Of a DNA stretch of 64,000 nucleotides, positions 43,410 through 52,088 are shown piece by piece. This DNA is from Actinomycetota bacterium (GTDB lineage Bacteria > Actinomycetota > Actinomycetes > Mycobacteriales > Micromonosporaceae). Below the pieces are notes generated by a model that ran no database searches, was not told where the DNA came from, and saw nothing but the letters and a program-made list of their open reading frames with translations. Position numbers and translations under genes: made by a program. Within the stretch, counting starts at the first letter, position 1. Each line of letters opens with the position of its first letter. The stretch spans positions 62,001 through 126,000 of the forward strand of contig VAWN01000094.1 of NCBI GenBank assembly GCA_005885555.1, in the 5' to 3' direction.

Positions 43410-44135
43410 GTGCTGGCCGCCAAGGCCGCCCTGCGCGAGGAGGTGTGGGCGGCGCTCACCGCCGCCCGGGTCGCCCGCTTCCCCGGCGCCGCCGGGAGAA
43501 TACCCAACTTCGTCGGCGCCGAGGCCGCCGCGCAACGGTTGCGGTCCGCGCGCGAATGGAAATCCGCCGGTACCGTCAAAGCCAACCCCGACTCGGCGCA
43601 GTTACCGGTGCGCCAGCGGGCCCTCGAAGACGGCAAGATCGTCTACATGGCGGTACCGCGGCTGGCCGAACCGGAACCGTTCTTCCTCCTCGACCCCGAT
43701 CATCTCGCGGACAGACCCCGTACCGCGGCGTCGATCCGCGGCGCCACCCGCTCGGCGCGCCGCATCGCGGTCGCCGACCTCGCACCGGTCGACCTCGTCG
43801 TCACCGGATGCGTGGCCGTCGGTGCGGACGGCGCCCGGCTCGGCAAGGGCGGTGGGTTCGCCGATCTGGAGTTCGCCCTCGCCAGCGCGGCCGGTCTCAT
43901 CGGTACCGGCACGATGGTGGCCACCACCGTCCACGAACTGCAGGTGCGCCCGGCCGGTTCGATCCCCACGACGGATCACGACGTACCGGTCGACCTTGTC
44001 GTGACGCCCGACCGCGTCATCGACTGTCGAAACCGGCGCGGACCCCGCCCGGCGGACGGGATCCGTTGGCCGGAGCTGACCGACGAGAAGATCGACGCGA
44101 TCCCGTTGCTGCGCTCGCTCCGTGGGCGTGGGTGA
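43410..44135 (+). CDS. 5-formyltetrahydrofolate cyclo-ligase-like protein
   Basis: 241 residues from the GTG at 43410, which matches the family start (LREEVWAALTAARVARFPG, then GRIPNFVGAEAAAQRL); an in-frame start at 43311 is possible. It has the MTHFS/NagB-like fold: KIVYMAVPRL, the glycine loop RLGKGGGFADLEFALA and TVHELQV. This longer type, with PNFxGAE at the front, is related to archaeal and MTHFSD-like proteins, so folate activity is likely but unproven. Divergent from the S9 remnant. Confidence 0.8.
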   Translation: MLAAKAALREEVWAALTAARVARFPGAAGRIPNFVGAEAAAQRLRSAREWKSAGTVKANPDSAQLPVRQRALEDGKIVYMAVPRLAEPEPFFLLDPDHLADRPRTAASIRGATRSARRIAVADLAPVDLVVTGCVAVGADGARLGKGGGFADLEFALASAAGLIGTGTMVATTVHELQVRPAGSIPTTDHDVPVDLVVTPDRVIDCRNRRGPRPADGIRWPELTDEKIDAIPLLRSLRGRG

Positions 44136-44142
44136 GCACCGG

Positions 44143-44580
44143 TCAGGACGGCCAGTCGTCGCCGGCGTCAAGGCGCAGCCGCAGCAGTTCCGCCAACGGG
44201 ATCCGCTCGCCGTCCCGGGCCCCCTCGCCGATCACCAGCCGCGGCTCCTCCGGGCGCGGGGAGACGCCGGTGAACCGGGCGCGGACCGACGCCGGGACGG
44301 TCAGCACATAGAACTCGCCATCCTCGCCGACCGCGAGAACGCCGTCCGGGCGCAGGTACCAGCCGCGCAGACCGGTGCGGTACCGGGCGCGGCCACGGTA
44401 CGGGCGGGCGGTGAGCCGGCTCGTCCGCAGCCCGCGCTCGCGTGCCTGCGCGGCGAACCGGGCGACCAGTTCCCGTGCCCGGGCGATCTCAGCAGCGGTC
44501 TGCCGCTCCAGCGCGGCGCCCCGTGCGGCCACCGCCCGGTCCCGTTCCCGCCGCCACCGACTCTCGTCCACCGCGCCCAT
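44143..44580 (-). CDS. Unknown 145-aa protein with N-terminal helix
   Basis: The first 65 residues form a charged helix (WRRERDRAVAARGAALERQT, ARELVARFAAQARERGL); the rest is beta-rich (LRGWYLRPDGVLAVGEDGEF, YVLTVPASVRARF, PRLVIGEGARDGERI). No signal or catalytic motif. Start at the ATG where the helix begins; the longer open frame is without bias. Convergent with the folate gene, seven bases apart. The 243 bp upstream, to the next divergent gene, show no coding sequence. Confidence 0.65.
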   Translation of the reverse strand: MGAVDESRWRRERDRAVAARGAALERQTAAEIARARELVARFAAQARERGLRTSRLTARPYRGRARYRTGLRGWYLRPDGVLAVGEDGEFYVLTVPASVRARFTGVSPRPEEPRLVIGEGARDGERIPLAELLRLRLDAGDDWPS

Positions 44581-44823
44581 TGTGCCCCGCGGGAGTTGGC
44601 CGTGGCGGCGCAACCGGTCACGCGGATGACGAGGCGCCGGCCGGTTGCTGCCGGCGAGTGCCGTAGATAGGTCGTGAACCCGACACCGGGCGGTCGGATA
44701 CACCACCGGTCGTGAAAGCATGTGTGGTGAAGCGATGATTTGCCGGCGTACCGACTGATGTATGTACCGGCCGGTCCGCTCGGCGGTCACTCCACAGCGG
44801 CAAAATCACCAAGGGAGTGGATC

Positions 44824-45372
44824 GTGACACAGAAACTCGCTGAGCGCAGCAGTATCCGGGCCTTCCGCGCGGGGCCGTACGTGCTCATCATCGCCGAGGG
44901 CAAGTTGCCCAGCCCCGGGCACGAGGTCGACATCGTGCAGAGCCGGCTGCGGATCTACCCGCCGCAGTACGACCTGGTGGCCCGGTCGTTGCCGGGTGTC
45001 TACCCGCAGGTCGTCACGCCGTACCTCTACGGCGAGACCGTCCGGTTCCCGGCGGACCAGCCGGTGGTGACCGTACACCACGCCGAAGGCTCCGATCAGG
45101 TGGAGATCAAGGACAGTGGCGCCGAGCTGTCCGCTTACCTGCAGGCCGTCTCCGGGGGTACCGCCGGGCAGGCCGACGAGGCGACGGGCTTCTCCAAGAA
45201 CCTCAGCTTCGACGAGGCCTTCGCCAGCGCGTTGGAGTCACTACCCGCCACAACCACGAAGACCGCGGACGCGATGGACCGGGTGCAGGTCGTCGAGATC
45301 GGCGGACTGTTCGGCGGCATCGCCGGGTTCCACGACATGTACGTCCGGATCCGGCGCACGTCCGACACATGA
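44824..45372 (+). CDS. Unknown 182-aa protein, first of a two-gene operon
   Basis: GTG start with AAGGGAG upstream. The N-terminal half is beta-rich (IRAFRAGPYVLIIAEGKLPS, YDLVARSLPGVYPQVVTPY, QPVVTVHHAEGSDQVEI). A linker with Ala/Gly (YLQAVSGGTAGQADEATGF) and a C-terminal segment with a conserved-looking ending (FDEAFASALESLP, VVEIGGLFGGIAGFHDMYVR) follow. No signal or membrane helix; no known family. It sits 18 bp before another unknown gene. Confidence 0.7.
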   Translation: MTQKLAERSSIRAFRAGPYVLIIAEGKLPSPGHEVDIVQSRLRIYPPQYDLVARSLPGVYPQVVTPYLYGETVRFPADQPVVTVHHAEGSDQVEIKDSGAELSAYLQAVSGGTAGQADEATGFSKNLSFDEAFASALESLPATTTKTADAMDRVQVVEIGGLFGGIAGFHDMYVRIRRTSDT

Positions 45373-45390
45373 GATCGGGAGGTTGTCGCC

Positions 45391-46026
45391 ATGACCGACA
45401 GCACCGTCGTCCACAAGGAACTCGTCAGCGGCCTGGACACGTTCCAGGCCGCGCAGGGGGAGGTACTGGCGCTGCGGCTCACCGGTCGGGCCGATCCTGA
45501 CCGCGTCCAGGTCATCACCTACCAGGACGGCGAGTTCACGCTGGGCCTGCGCGCGGCACGGCCGGGCGTGGTCGTTCCCGCCGTGCTCGTCGTCCTCGAC
45601 GACGACGCGCTTTCCGCACTCCTGGCCGCGCTGCGCCGTCAGGTCGACAGTCCGCCCGCCGACCTGGCGCCGGACCTGCCGGCGTTGCGCGCCGCCGTCG
45701 ACGTGCTGGAGCAACGACTCGGTGAGGTGGGCGCGTTTCCCTTCGAACACGCGCGCTTCGCCGACGTCATCCGAGACGCCTGCGGCGGCATCGTCGCTCA
45801 TCTCGGGCTCGGCATCGACACGGCGGGTACCGTGCACGACACGGCCGGGGCGGTGAGCTTCAGCACCCACGTCGTGCCGTTGCCGCCGGGCCCGTTCCGT
45901 CCGCTGTCGCGGGCCGAACGCCACACCCTCGCCCGTGCGTTGACCGCGTTCCTCGACGCGACACCGCGCGCCGACCGTCTCTGGCAGGAACTGCTGAACG
46001 ATCTGCGTCGCACAGCCGGCGCCTGA
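45391..46026 (+). CDS. Unknown 211-aa protein, second of a two-gene operon
   Basis: ATG with GGGAGG upstream. Two parts: residues 1-85 mixed alpha/beta (LVSGLDTFQAAQGEVLALRL, VQVITYQDGEFTLGLRAARP) and a helical C-terminal part (LPALRAAVDVLEQRLGEVGA, IRDACGGIVAHLGLGIDTAG, SRAERHTLARALTAFLDATP). Soluble. No family recognised. The partner gene upstream is also unknown; the pair has its own promoter region. Confidence 0.7.
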   Translation: MTDSTVVHKELVSGLDTFQAAQGEVLALRLTGRADPDRVQVITYQDGEFTLGLRAARPGVVVPAVLVVLDDDALSALLAALRRQVDSPPADLAPDLPALRAAVDVLEQRLGEVGAFPFEHARFADVIRDACGGIVAHLGLGIDTAGTVHDTAGAVSFSTHVVPLPPGPFRPLSRAERHTLARALTAFLDATPRADRLWQELLNDLRRTAGA

Positions 46027-46099
46027 CCTGGGCGAGCCGCAGCGCACCTGAAGCAGGGATGTGGCGACGAATCGGGCTGATAAACCGGCCGGTGACCGA

Positions 46100-47140
46100 T
46101 CACGGACACCGGGCGGTCGAGGCGCGCACGATGAGTTCGGTCGCCAGCTCCACGTGGTGTGATTCGAGCTTCTCGCCGGCGGCCAGGCGGATCGCGGTGC
46201 GCAACGCGACACCACCCATCTGGCGCAGCGGCTGCCGCACGGTGGTGAGTGGTGGTGACGCCAGCTGGGCCACGTGGGTGTCGTCGAAGCCGACGACGCT
46301 CAGATCGTCGGGTACCCGTAGCCCGCGGGCGCGCACCGCCTCGATGACTCCGGCGGCGGTCTCGTCGTTACCGGCGAAGACCGCCGTCGGGGGCTGCGGC
46401 AGGTTGAGCAGCACCGCCCCCTCGTCGACCCCGTTGCGGTACCGGAACTGGCCGTTGCGCAGGTATGCCTTGGGTACCCGGGCGCCGGCGGCCTCCATGG
46501 CGGCCCGGTACCCGTGCATCCGCGCCTGGTTGCATGCGGCGGTGACCGGACCGCCGATGTAGGCGATCCGCCGGTGCCCCAACGACAGCAGGTGCTGGGT
46601 CGCCGCGAGACCACCGGCGAAGTTCGTGGACCCGACACTGGTGACTCTGGCCCGGGGCAGGTTCAGCGGGTCGATGACGACCAGCGGCAGCCCGGCCCGG
46701 GACAGCGCGGCCAGTTCCACGGCCGTCAGCTCGTTCACCACGGCGACCACCGCCTGGCGGCCGGCCGAAGCAAGGTCGCGGGCCCACGCGGCGGTGTGCT
46801 CGCGGGGGCTGCGTTCGCCGCGTTCCCGCGCGCTGACCGCAACCGTGACGCCCGCCTCGACCCCGGCGTCCAGCACTCCCTGGAGAATCTCCATGCAGTA
46901 CGCGGTGAGCGGGCCGTGGAAGATCAGTTCCACGATCGAGCGCGCCCCCGCGGTACCGCGTCCGGGCGCATCGGCCCGGCGGGCGACGTACTCGTGCTCG
47001 TCGAGCAGGCTCTCGATGAGCGCGCGGGTGGCCGGCGCGACGTCGTTACGGCCATTGAGGACCTTCGAGACGGTCGCGACGGACACGCCGGCGGACGCGG
47101 CGACCGTGGCCAGCGTTGCCCGTCCGTCCTTGGCCGGCAC
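46100..47140 (-). CDS. LacI-family repressor of the xylo-oligosaccharide locus
   Basis: 346 residues. DNA-binding domain LATVAASAGVSVATVSKVLN GRNDV followed by the periplasmic-binding-like effector domain (IVELIFHGPLTAYCMEILQG, VVVIDPLNL-type core, HRRIAYIGGP, FAGNDETAAGVIEA, VVGFDDTHVAQLASPPLTT). Located 36 bp after, and in the same operon as, the GH3 gene at 47177. The GAAANTTTC palindromes at 49586 and 49755 are the sites expected for actinomycete xylan-responsive LacI regulators, so it probably represses both divergent operons until a xylo-oligosaccharide binds (inference). Confidence 0.93.
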   Translation of the reverse strand: MPAKDGRATLATVAASAGVSVATVSKVLNGRNDVAPATRALIESLLDEHEYVARRADAPGRGTAGARSIVELIFHGPLTAYCMEILQGVLDAGVEAGVTVAVSARERGERSPREHTAAWARDLASAGRQAVVAVVNELTAVELAALSRAGLPLVVIDPLNLPRARVTSVGSTNFAGGLAATQHLLSLGHRRIAYIGGPVTAACNQARMHGYRAAMEAAGARVPKAYLRNGQFRYRNGVDEGAVLLNLPQPPTAVFAGNDETAAGVIEAVRARGLRVPDDLSVVGFDDTHVAQLASPPLTTVRQPLRQMGGVALRTAIRLAAGEKLESHHVELATELIVRASTARCP

Positions 47141-47176
47141 GGCGTCCTCCTCCTGTCCGTCGCGGAAGCCTGGCAG

Positions 47177-49549
47177 TCAGCTGACTTCGACCGGGGTGAC
47201 CAGCCGGCGGTCGTGCCCCACGAGGCGCAGCGGCCCGGTCAGCCGCACTCTACCGTGGCACGGCAGGTCGGCCGCTGACCTGCCGACGAGCACGTCCAGC
47301 TCACCGGGCTCGACGACGCGGCGCAGGTCCCGGCCGGTGAAGGCGGTCCGGTCGGCGTGCACCCGGAACCGTACCCGGGCCGTCGCGCCGGGTTCGAGGT
47401 GCACGCGGGCGAAGCCGGTCAGCTGCCGTACCGGCCGGGTCACCTGGGCCACCACGTCGTGCAGGTACAGCTGGACGACCTCGGTGCCGGCCCGCGGACC
47501 GGTGTTGCGGACGCGGACGGACACCGTGAACTCGCCGTCGGTGGGTATCTCGGTGTCGCTGATGTGCAACGCGTCCAACGCGAACGTCGTGTACGAGCCG
47601 CCGTAGCCGAACGGGAACAGGGGCGTCGGGTCGACGGTACTGATGCCGATGTTGTCGGCGCCGAGCGCCGGCTGCAGGTACGTGCCGGGCTGGCCACCGG
47701 AAAGTTTCGGGATCTGTACCGGCAGCCGGCCGCTGGGCTGGATCCGGCCGGACAGCACACCGGCGATCGCCGCGGCGCCCTCCTCCCCCGGCAGGAACGC
47801 CTGCACCAGGCCGGCGGCCCGCCCGGCCACGTCACCGAGGGCGTACGGGCGGCCGGACACGACGACCACGACCACCGGGGTACCGGTGCCCAGCAGTTCG
47901 GCCAGCAGTTCCGCCTGTACCCCCGGCAGCCGCAGGTCGAGCGCGTCGCAGCCCTCGCCGGACGAGCCGCGCCCGAACAGCCCGGCGAGGTCTCCGACGA
48001 GCGCGACGCACAGGTCGGCGTCGCGTGCGGCGGCCACCGCCGCCGGGAAGCCGGACCGGTCGTCGCCGAGTACCGCACAGCCCTGCGCGTAGGTCACCTC
48101 GACGCCCGGCAGTTCCGCGCGCAGCGCGTCAACCGCGGTCGGCACCTCGACGCCCGGCCCGAGTTCCGGGTACCGGGGCAGCACGTGGTTGGGAAAGGCG
48201 TAACAGCCCATGAAGGTGTGCGGGTCGGCGGCGCACGGCCCGACGACGGCCACCGTGCGCAGTTGCGGAACCAGCGGCAGCGCGGAGCCCGCGTCGAGGA
48301 GGATCACCGACCGCTCGGCCATTTCCCTTGCCAGCGCACGGTTCGCGGGCGCGTCGAGGTCGGTGGTGGACGCGGCGGCCACCGAAGCCTCCGGCGTCCA
48401 GTCCGGGTCGAGCAGTCCCAGCCGGGCCTTCTGCAGCAGTACCGCGCGGGCGGCGCGGTCGACCGCGGTCTCGGGTACCTCCCCGCGCCGTACCCGTTCG
48501 GCCAGCCCAGCGAAGAGTTCGACGTCGATGCCGGCGGTGAGCGCCTGAACCGCGGCGTCGCCGAAGTCCGCCGCCACGTGCTGGGTCAGCACGAGGAACG
48601 CCACGGCCCAGTAGTCGGACACGACCGTGCCGGTGAATCCCCACCGCCCGCGCAGCAGATCGGTGAGCAGCCAGGGGTCGGCCGCGGCGGGTACGCCGTC
48701 GACGTCGGAGTACGAGTTCATCACCGATCCGGCAGCCGCGAGCGCGACGGCGGCCTCGAACGGCGGCAGGACGACATCCATCAGCTCACGCCGGCCCATC
48801 GACACCGGTGCGTGGTTGCGGCCGGCGCGGGCGGCCGGGTACCCGGCGAAGTGCTTGAGGGTGGCGATGACACCAGCGTTCTGCATGCCCCGCACGTAGG
48901 CGGCGCCGAGCATCGCGACGAGGTACGGGTCCTCGCCCATGGTCTCCTCGACCCGGCCCCAGCGGTAGTCGCGGACGACGTCCAGTACCGGTGACAGCCC
49001 CTGGTGCACGCCGACCGCGGCCATGTCCCGGCCGACCGCGGTGGCCATCCGCTGCACGAGTTCGGGGTCGAAGGTGGCCGCCCAGGCCAGCGGCGTCGGG
49101 TACACCGTGGCGCCGAACGTCGCGAACCCGGTGAGGCACTCCTCGTGGACCAGCGCCGGGACGCCCAGGCGCGAGGCGCCGACGACGGCGCGCTGCTGGC
49201 GGACCAGTTCGGCCGCGCCTTCGGCGACGGTCACCGGCCGGCTGCCGTAGACCCGGGTGAGGTGGCCCAGCCCGTACCGGCTCGACTCCTCCAGTGGCGG
49301 CGCCCCCGCGCCCGCGAAGACCTTCTGCATCGGGGCGACGTCGGCGGGTGCGTCGGCGTTGCCGGCGTCGCGCATGTCGTTGCCGATCCAGCGGCTGCCG
49401 AGCTGGCCGACCTTCTCCTCGACGGTCATCTGCGCGAGAAGAAGGTCGACCCGGGTGGCGTACGGGAGCGTCGTGTCCTGCCACGCCTGCCCGGCCCGCT
49501 CGGTGGTCGGGGTCGGGGTCGGGTTCGGGTTCGGGTTCGATGTCGTCAC
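47177..49549 (-). CDS. GH3 beta-glycosidase, probable beta-xylosidase (with FnIII-like domain)
   Basis: 790 residues. GH3 domain 1 with VLDVVRDYRWGRVEETMGED, LKHFAGYPAARAGRNHAPV and the nucleophile Asp in TGTVVSDYWAV; domain 2 after about residue 380 (AEMAERSVILLDAGSALP-like junction, PSGRLPVQIPKL); C-terminal FnIII-like domain (GTEVVQLYLHD, LTGFARVHLEPG). No signal peptide, so intracellular. The GTG at 49549 has GGGAGGC upstream; the odd N-terminus SNPNPNPTPTPTT comes from a GGGTTC/GGGTCG microsatellite. Adjacent xylA suggests xylosides. Confidence 0.9.
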   Translation of the reverse strand: MTTSNPNPNPTPTPTTERAGQAWQDTTLPYATRVDLLLAQMTVEEKVGQLGSRWIGNDMRDAGNADAPADVAPMQKVFAGAGAPPLEESSRYGLGHLTRVYGSRPVTVAEGAAELVRQQRAVVGASRLGVPALVHEECLTGFATFGATVYPTPLAWAATFDPELVQRMATAVGRDMAAVGVHQGLSPVLDVVRDYRWGRVEETMGEDPYLVAMLGAAYVRGMQNAGVIATLKHFAGYPAARAGRNHAPVSMGRRELMDVVLPPFEAAVALAAAGSVMNSYSDVDGVPAAADPWLLTDLLRGRWGFTGTVVSDYWAVAFLVLTQHVAADFGDAAVQALTAGIDVELFAGLAERVRRGEVPETAVDRAARAVLLQKARLGLLDPDWTPEASVAAASTTDLDAPANRALAREMAERSVILLDAGSALPLVPQLRTVAVVGPCAADPHTFMGCYAFPNHVLPRYPELGPGVEVPTAVDALRAELPGVEVTYAQGCAVLGDDRSGFPAAVAAARDADLCVALVGDLAGLFGRGSSGEGCDALDLRLPGVQAELLAELLGTGTPVVVVVVSGRPYALGDVAGRAAGLVQAFLPGEEGAAAIAGVLSGRIQPSGRLPVQIPKLSGGQPGTYLQPALGADNIGISTVDPTPLFPFGYGGSYTTFALDALHISDTEIPTDGEFTVSVRVRNTGPRAGTEVVQLYLHDVVAQVTRPVRQLTGFARVHLEPGATARVRFRVHADRTAFTGRDLRRVVEPGELDVLVGRSAADLPCHGRVRLTGPLRLVGHDRRLVTPVEVS

Positions 49550-49585
49550 GGCGCCTCCCGTTGTAGCAACGTACCCCCAGAGTTT

Positions 49586-49598
49586 CCGAAATTTTCGG
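49586..49598. promoter_or_regulatory. CCGAAATTTTCGG operator
   Basis: Perfect 13-bp palindrome (arms CCGAAA/TTTCGG), 36 bp before the GH3 start and just upstream of a minus-strand TACGTT -10 (49573-49568). It contains the GAAANTTTC core known from actinomycete xylanase promoters and is the likely LacI-type repressor site. Confidence 0.75.
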
Positions 49599-49710
49599 GG
49601 TCTCCTCAACCCATGCAGCATCGCTTTCTTCCCCGCCAGCCGTTGGCCAGGCCTGTTCCGGAGATCGTCCGCAACCCCGCTTCCACTGAGTGGCAAACGC
49701 ATTACCCTTC

Positions 49711-49739
49711 TTGACACCCTAGCCACACGACCATACTTT
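49711..49739 (+). promoter_or_regulatory. Consensus sigma70-type promoter of the xylo-oligosaccharide operon
   Basis: TTGACA (49711-49716), exactly 17 bp, then TACTTT (49734-49739). The start of transcription should be near 49746, leaving a leader of about 97 nt before the GTG of the binding-protein gene. Confidence 0.8.
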
Positions 49740-49754
49740 GGATCGAAATCCACT

Positions 49755-49765
49755 CGAAACTTTTC
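49755..49765. promoter_or_regulatory. Second GAAANTTTC-type operator
   Basis: CGAAACTTTTC, an imperfect copy of the palindrome at 49586, lies about 10 bp downstream of the predicted transcription start, where a bound repressor would block elongation. A further half site, CGAAAT, is at 49744-49749. Confidence 0.6.
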
Positions 49766-49841
49766 TGGTCATTTCCGAACCGGAGGATGCGGAGTTACGG
49801 GGGACCTGCGGCTGTCCGGCGACGACCGTACGGAGGTCAGC

Positions 49842-51167
49842 GTGGAACGCAGAACGATATCCCGGCGGAACTTCCTCAACCTGGCCGTGGGTACCACCGC
49901 GGGGGCGACCCTGGCCGCCTGCGGCACCTCCGGCCCGAGCGGCGGAGGCAGCGGAGGCGGCGGCACCGGTGCCGGTGCGGCGACGTACTGGTTCCTGACC
50001 GGCCAGCCGCAGCAGGGCATCCGCGAGGACACGGTCAAGCGCTTCAACCAGGCCAACGCCAACTCTAAGATCACGTTCACCGAGTTCCAGAACGACGCGT
50101 ACAAGACGAAGATCAAGACGGCGATCGGCGCCGGGCAGGGTCCGACGATCATCTGGGGCTGGGGCGGCGGCGGGCTCAAGAGCTACGTCGAGGCCGGCCA
50201 GGTCGAAGACCTCACCTCGTGGTTCGCGCAGAACTCCGCGGTCAAGTCCCGCCTCTTCCCGTCCGCGTTCGGTGCGGCCACGGTCAACGGCAAGATCTAT
50301 GCGATGCCGGCAGAGCAGGTCCAGCCGATCGTCATGTTCTACAACAAGACCGTCCTGGACAAGGTCGGCATCCAGCCGCCGCAGTCGTGGGGCGACATCA
50401 TGGCCGCGGTACCGAAAATCAACGCCAAGGGCATCGCCCCGTTCTCCCTCGGCGGGCAGTCCCGGTGGACCAACATGATGTGGCTGGAGTTCCTCCTCGA
50501 CCGCATCGGCGGTCCCGAAGTGTTCCAGGCGGTGTTCGAGGGCCAGAAGAACGCGTGGTCGCAGCCGGCCGTCATGGACATGCTCACCAAGACGCAGGAC
50601 CTGGTGAAGGCCAACGGGTTCATCAAGGGGTTCTCCTCGATCACCGCGGACTCCAACGCCGACCAGGCGCTGCTCGTCACCGGTAAGGCGACCTGGACGT
50701 ACGGCACGATGAAGCAGACCGGCGGCGACCTCGTCACCGGCGGGCACCTCGGGTACATGAACTTCCCGCCGGTCGAAGGCGGTAAGGGCGATCCGAGCGA
50801 CACCGTCGGCAACCCGGGCCAGTACCTGTCGATCTCGTCGAAGGCCACCGACGCGCAGAAGGAGACGGCGAAGAAGTTCTTCTCCACCGCCGTCCTCGAC
50901 AGCGCCGAAGTCAAGCAGTGGATCGACACCGGCGGGGTACCGATCGTCAGCGGTACGGAGAGCCAGCTGGCCTCCTCGAAGGACGCCGACTTCCTCAAGT
51001 TCGTGTACGGCGTCTCCAGCAAGGCCAAGGTGTTCGCGCAGTCCTGGGACCAGGCCATGTCCCCGACCGCCGCCGAGGCGTTGCTGGACAACATCGCCAA
51101 GCTCTTCCAGTTGTCGATCACACCGCAGCAGTGGATCGACAACATGAACCAGGTCATCGGCCAATGA
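49842..51167 (+). CDS. Sugar ABC importer, substrate-binding lipoprotein
   Basis: 441 residues. The N-terminus SRRNFLNLAVGTTAGATLAACG combines a twin-arginine signature with a lipobox (LAAC); a Gly/Ser linker leads into a family 1 solute-binding fold (TVKRFNQANANSKITFTEFQ, PTIIWGWGGGGLKSYV, LFYNKTVLDK-like VMFYNKTVLDKVGIQPPQSW). GTG with GGAGGTCAGC upstream. First gene of the operon with two permeases and xylA; probably captures xylo-oligosaccharides. Confidence 0.92.
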   Translation: MERRTISRRNFLNLAVGTTAGATLAACGTSGPSGGGSGGGGTGAGAATYWFLTGQPQQGIREDTVKRFNQANANSKITFTEFQNDAYKTKIKTAIGAGQGPTIIWGWGGGGLKSYVEAGQVEDLTSWFAQNSAVKSRLFPSAFGAATVNGKIYAMPAEQVQPIVMFYNKTVLDKVGIQPPQSWGDIMAAVPKINAKGIAPFSLGGQSRWTNMMWLEFLLDRIGGPEVFQAVFEGQKNAWSQPAVMDMLTKTQDLVKANGFIKGFSSITADSNADQALLVTGKATWTYGTMKQTGGDLVTGGHLGYMNFPPVEGGKGDPSDTVGNPGQYLSISSKATDAQKETAKKFFSTAVLDSAEVKQWIDTGGVPIVSGTESQLASSKDADFLKFVYGVSSKAKVFAQSWDQAMSPTAAEALLDNIAKLFQLSITPQQWIDNMNQVIGQ

Positions 51168-52087
51168 CCACGCTCGCCCCACCGGTCGTCGAGGCGCCGG
51201 TCGCCGGCGCGCGCGGCGGGCGTACCGGCGCGGTCGCCTGGATGTCGCTGCCGGCGCTGGCCGTCTTCCTCGGGTTCGGCGTCATCCCCCTCATCGGCGT
51301 GCTGGCGCTCAGCTTCACGTCATGGGACGGCATCGGCGCGATCCACCCGGCGGGCTTCGCGAGCTGGCGGACGGTACTGACCGATCCCGGCCTGCTGCAC
51401 GCCCTGTGGGTCACGTTCCTCGTGATGGCGTTGTCGTGGGCGGTACAGACGCCGCTGTCCATAATCATCGGCGTGTTCCTCGCCGGGCAGCAGCGGTACC
51501 GCGAACTGCTGGCGGTGCTGTTCTTCATCCCGCTGCTGCTCAGCTCCGCGGCCATCGCCATCACCTACAAGGCACTGCTCGACCCGAACTTCGGCCTCGG
51601 CGCCGGACTGCACCTCCCGCTGCTCGCCCAGGACTGGCTCGGCAAGGGCCCGCTCGCCCTCGGCGTGGTCATCTTCGTGGTGTCCTGGCAGTTCATCCCG
51701 TTCCACTCGCTCATCTACCAGGGCGCGGTACGGCAGATCCCGCGCACCATGTACGAGGCGGCCCAGATCGACGGGGCCGGGCGGATGCGCTCGTTCTTCA
51801 GCATCACCCTCCCCCAGTTGAAGTACACCATCGTCACCTCGTCGACGCTGATGGTCGTCGGGTCGCTGACGTTCTTCGATCTCATCTTCGTGCTCACCGC
51901 CGGCGGACCGGGCGACGCCACCCGGGTACTCGCGCTCGACATGTACAAGCGCGGCTTCCAGGCCAACCTCATGGGGCCGGCCAGCGTGATCGCGGTCATC
52001 CTGGTCCTCGTCGGCCTCATCCTCGCGCTGCTGCTGCGCCGGCTCGGTGGCGGCGGTACCAGCGAAAGCCAACTGGAAGGAGCGTGA
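51164..52087 (+). CDS. Sugar ABC importer permease 1 (MalF-type)
   Basis: 307 residues with six membrane helices and the EAA loop EAAQIDGAGRMRSFFSITLP that contacts the ATPase. ATG overlaps the stop of the binding-protein gene (ATGA). It forms the channel with the next gene's product. No ATPase gene is in this operon. Confidence 0.93.
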   Translation: MTTLAPPVVEAPVAGARGGRTGAVAWMSLPALAVFLGFGVIPLIGVLALSFTSWDGIGAIHPAGFASWRTVLTDPGLLHALWVTFLVMALSWAVQTPLSIIIGVFLAGQQRYRELLAVLFFIPLLLSSAAIAITYKALLDPNFGLGAGLHLPLLAQDWLGKGPLALGVVIFVVSWQFIPFHSLIYQGAVRQIPRTMYEAAQIDGAGRMRSFFSITLPQLKYTIVTSSTLMVVGSLTFFDLIFVLTAGGPGDATRVLALDMYKRGFQANLMGPASVIAVILVLVGLILALLLRRLGGGGTSESQLEGA

Positions 52088-52088
52088 C

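Noticed and set aside
49503-49540. GGGTTC/GGGTCG microsatellite as a regulatory repeat
   Set aside because: It lies just inside the GH3 coding start and encodes the Asn-Pro/Thr-Pro tail; simple replication slippage explains it.
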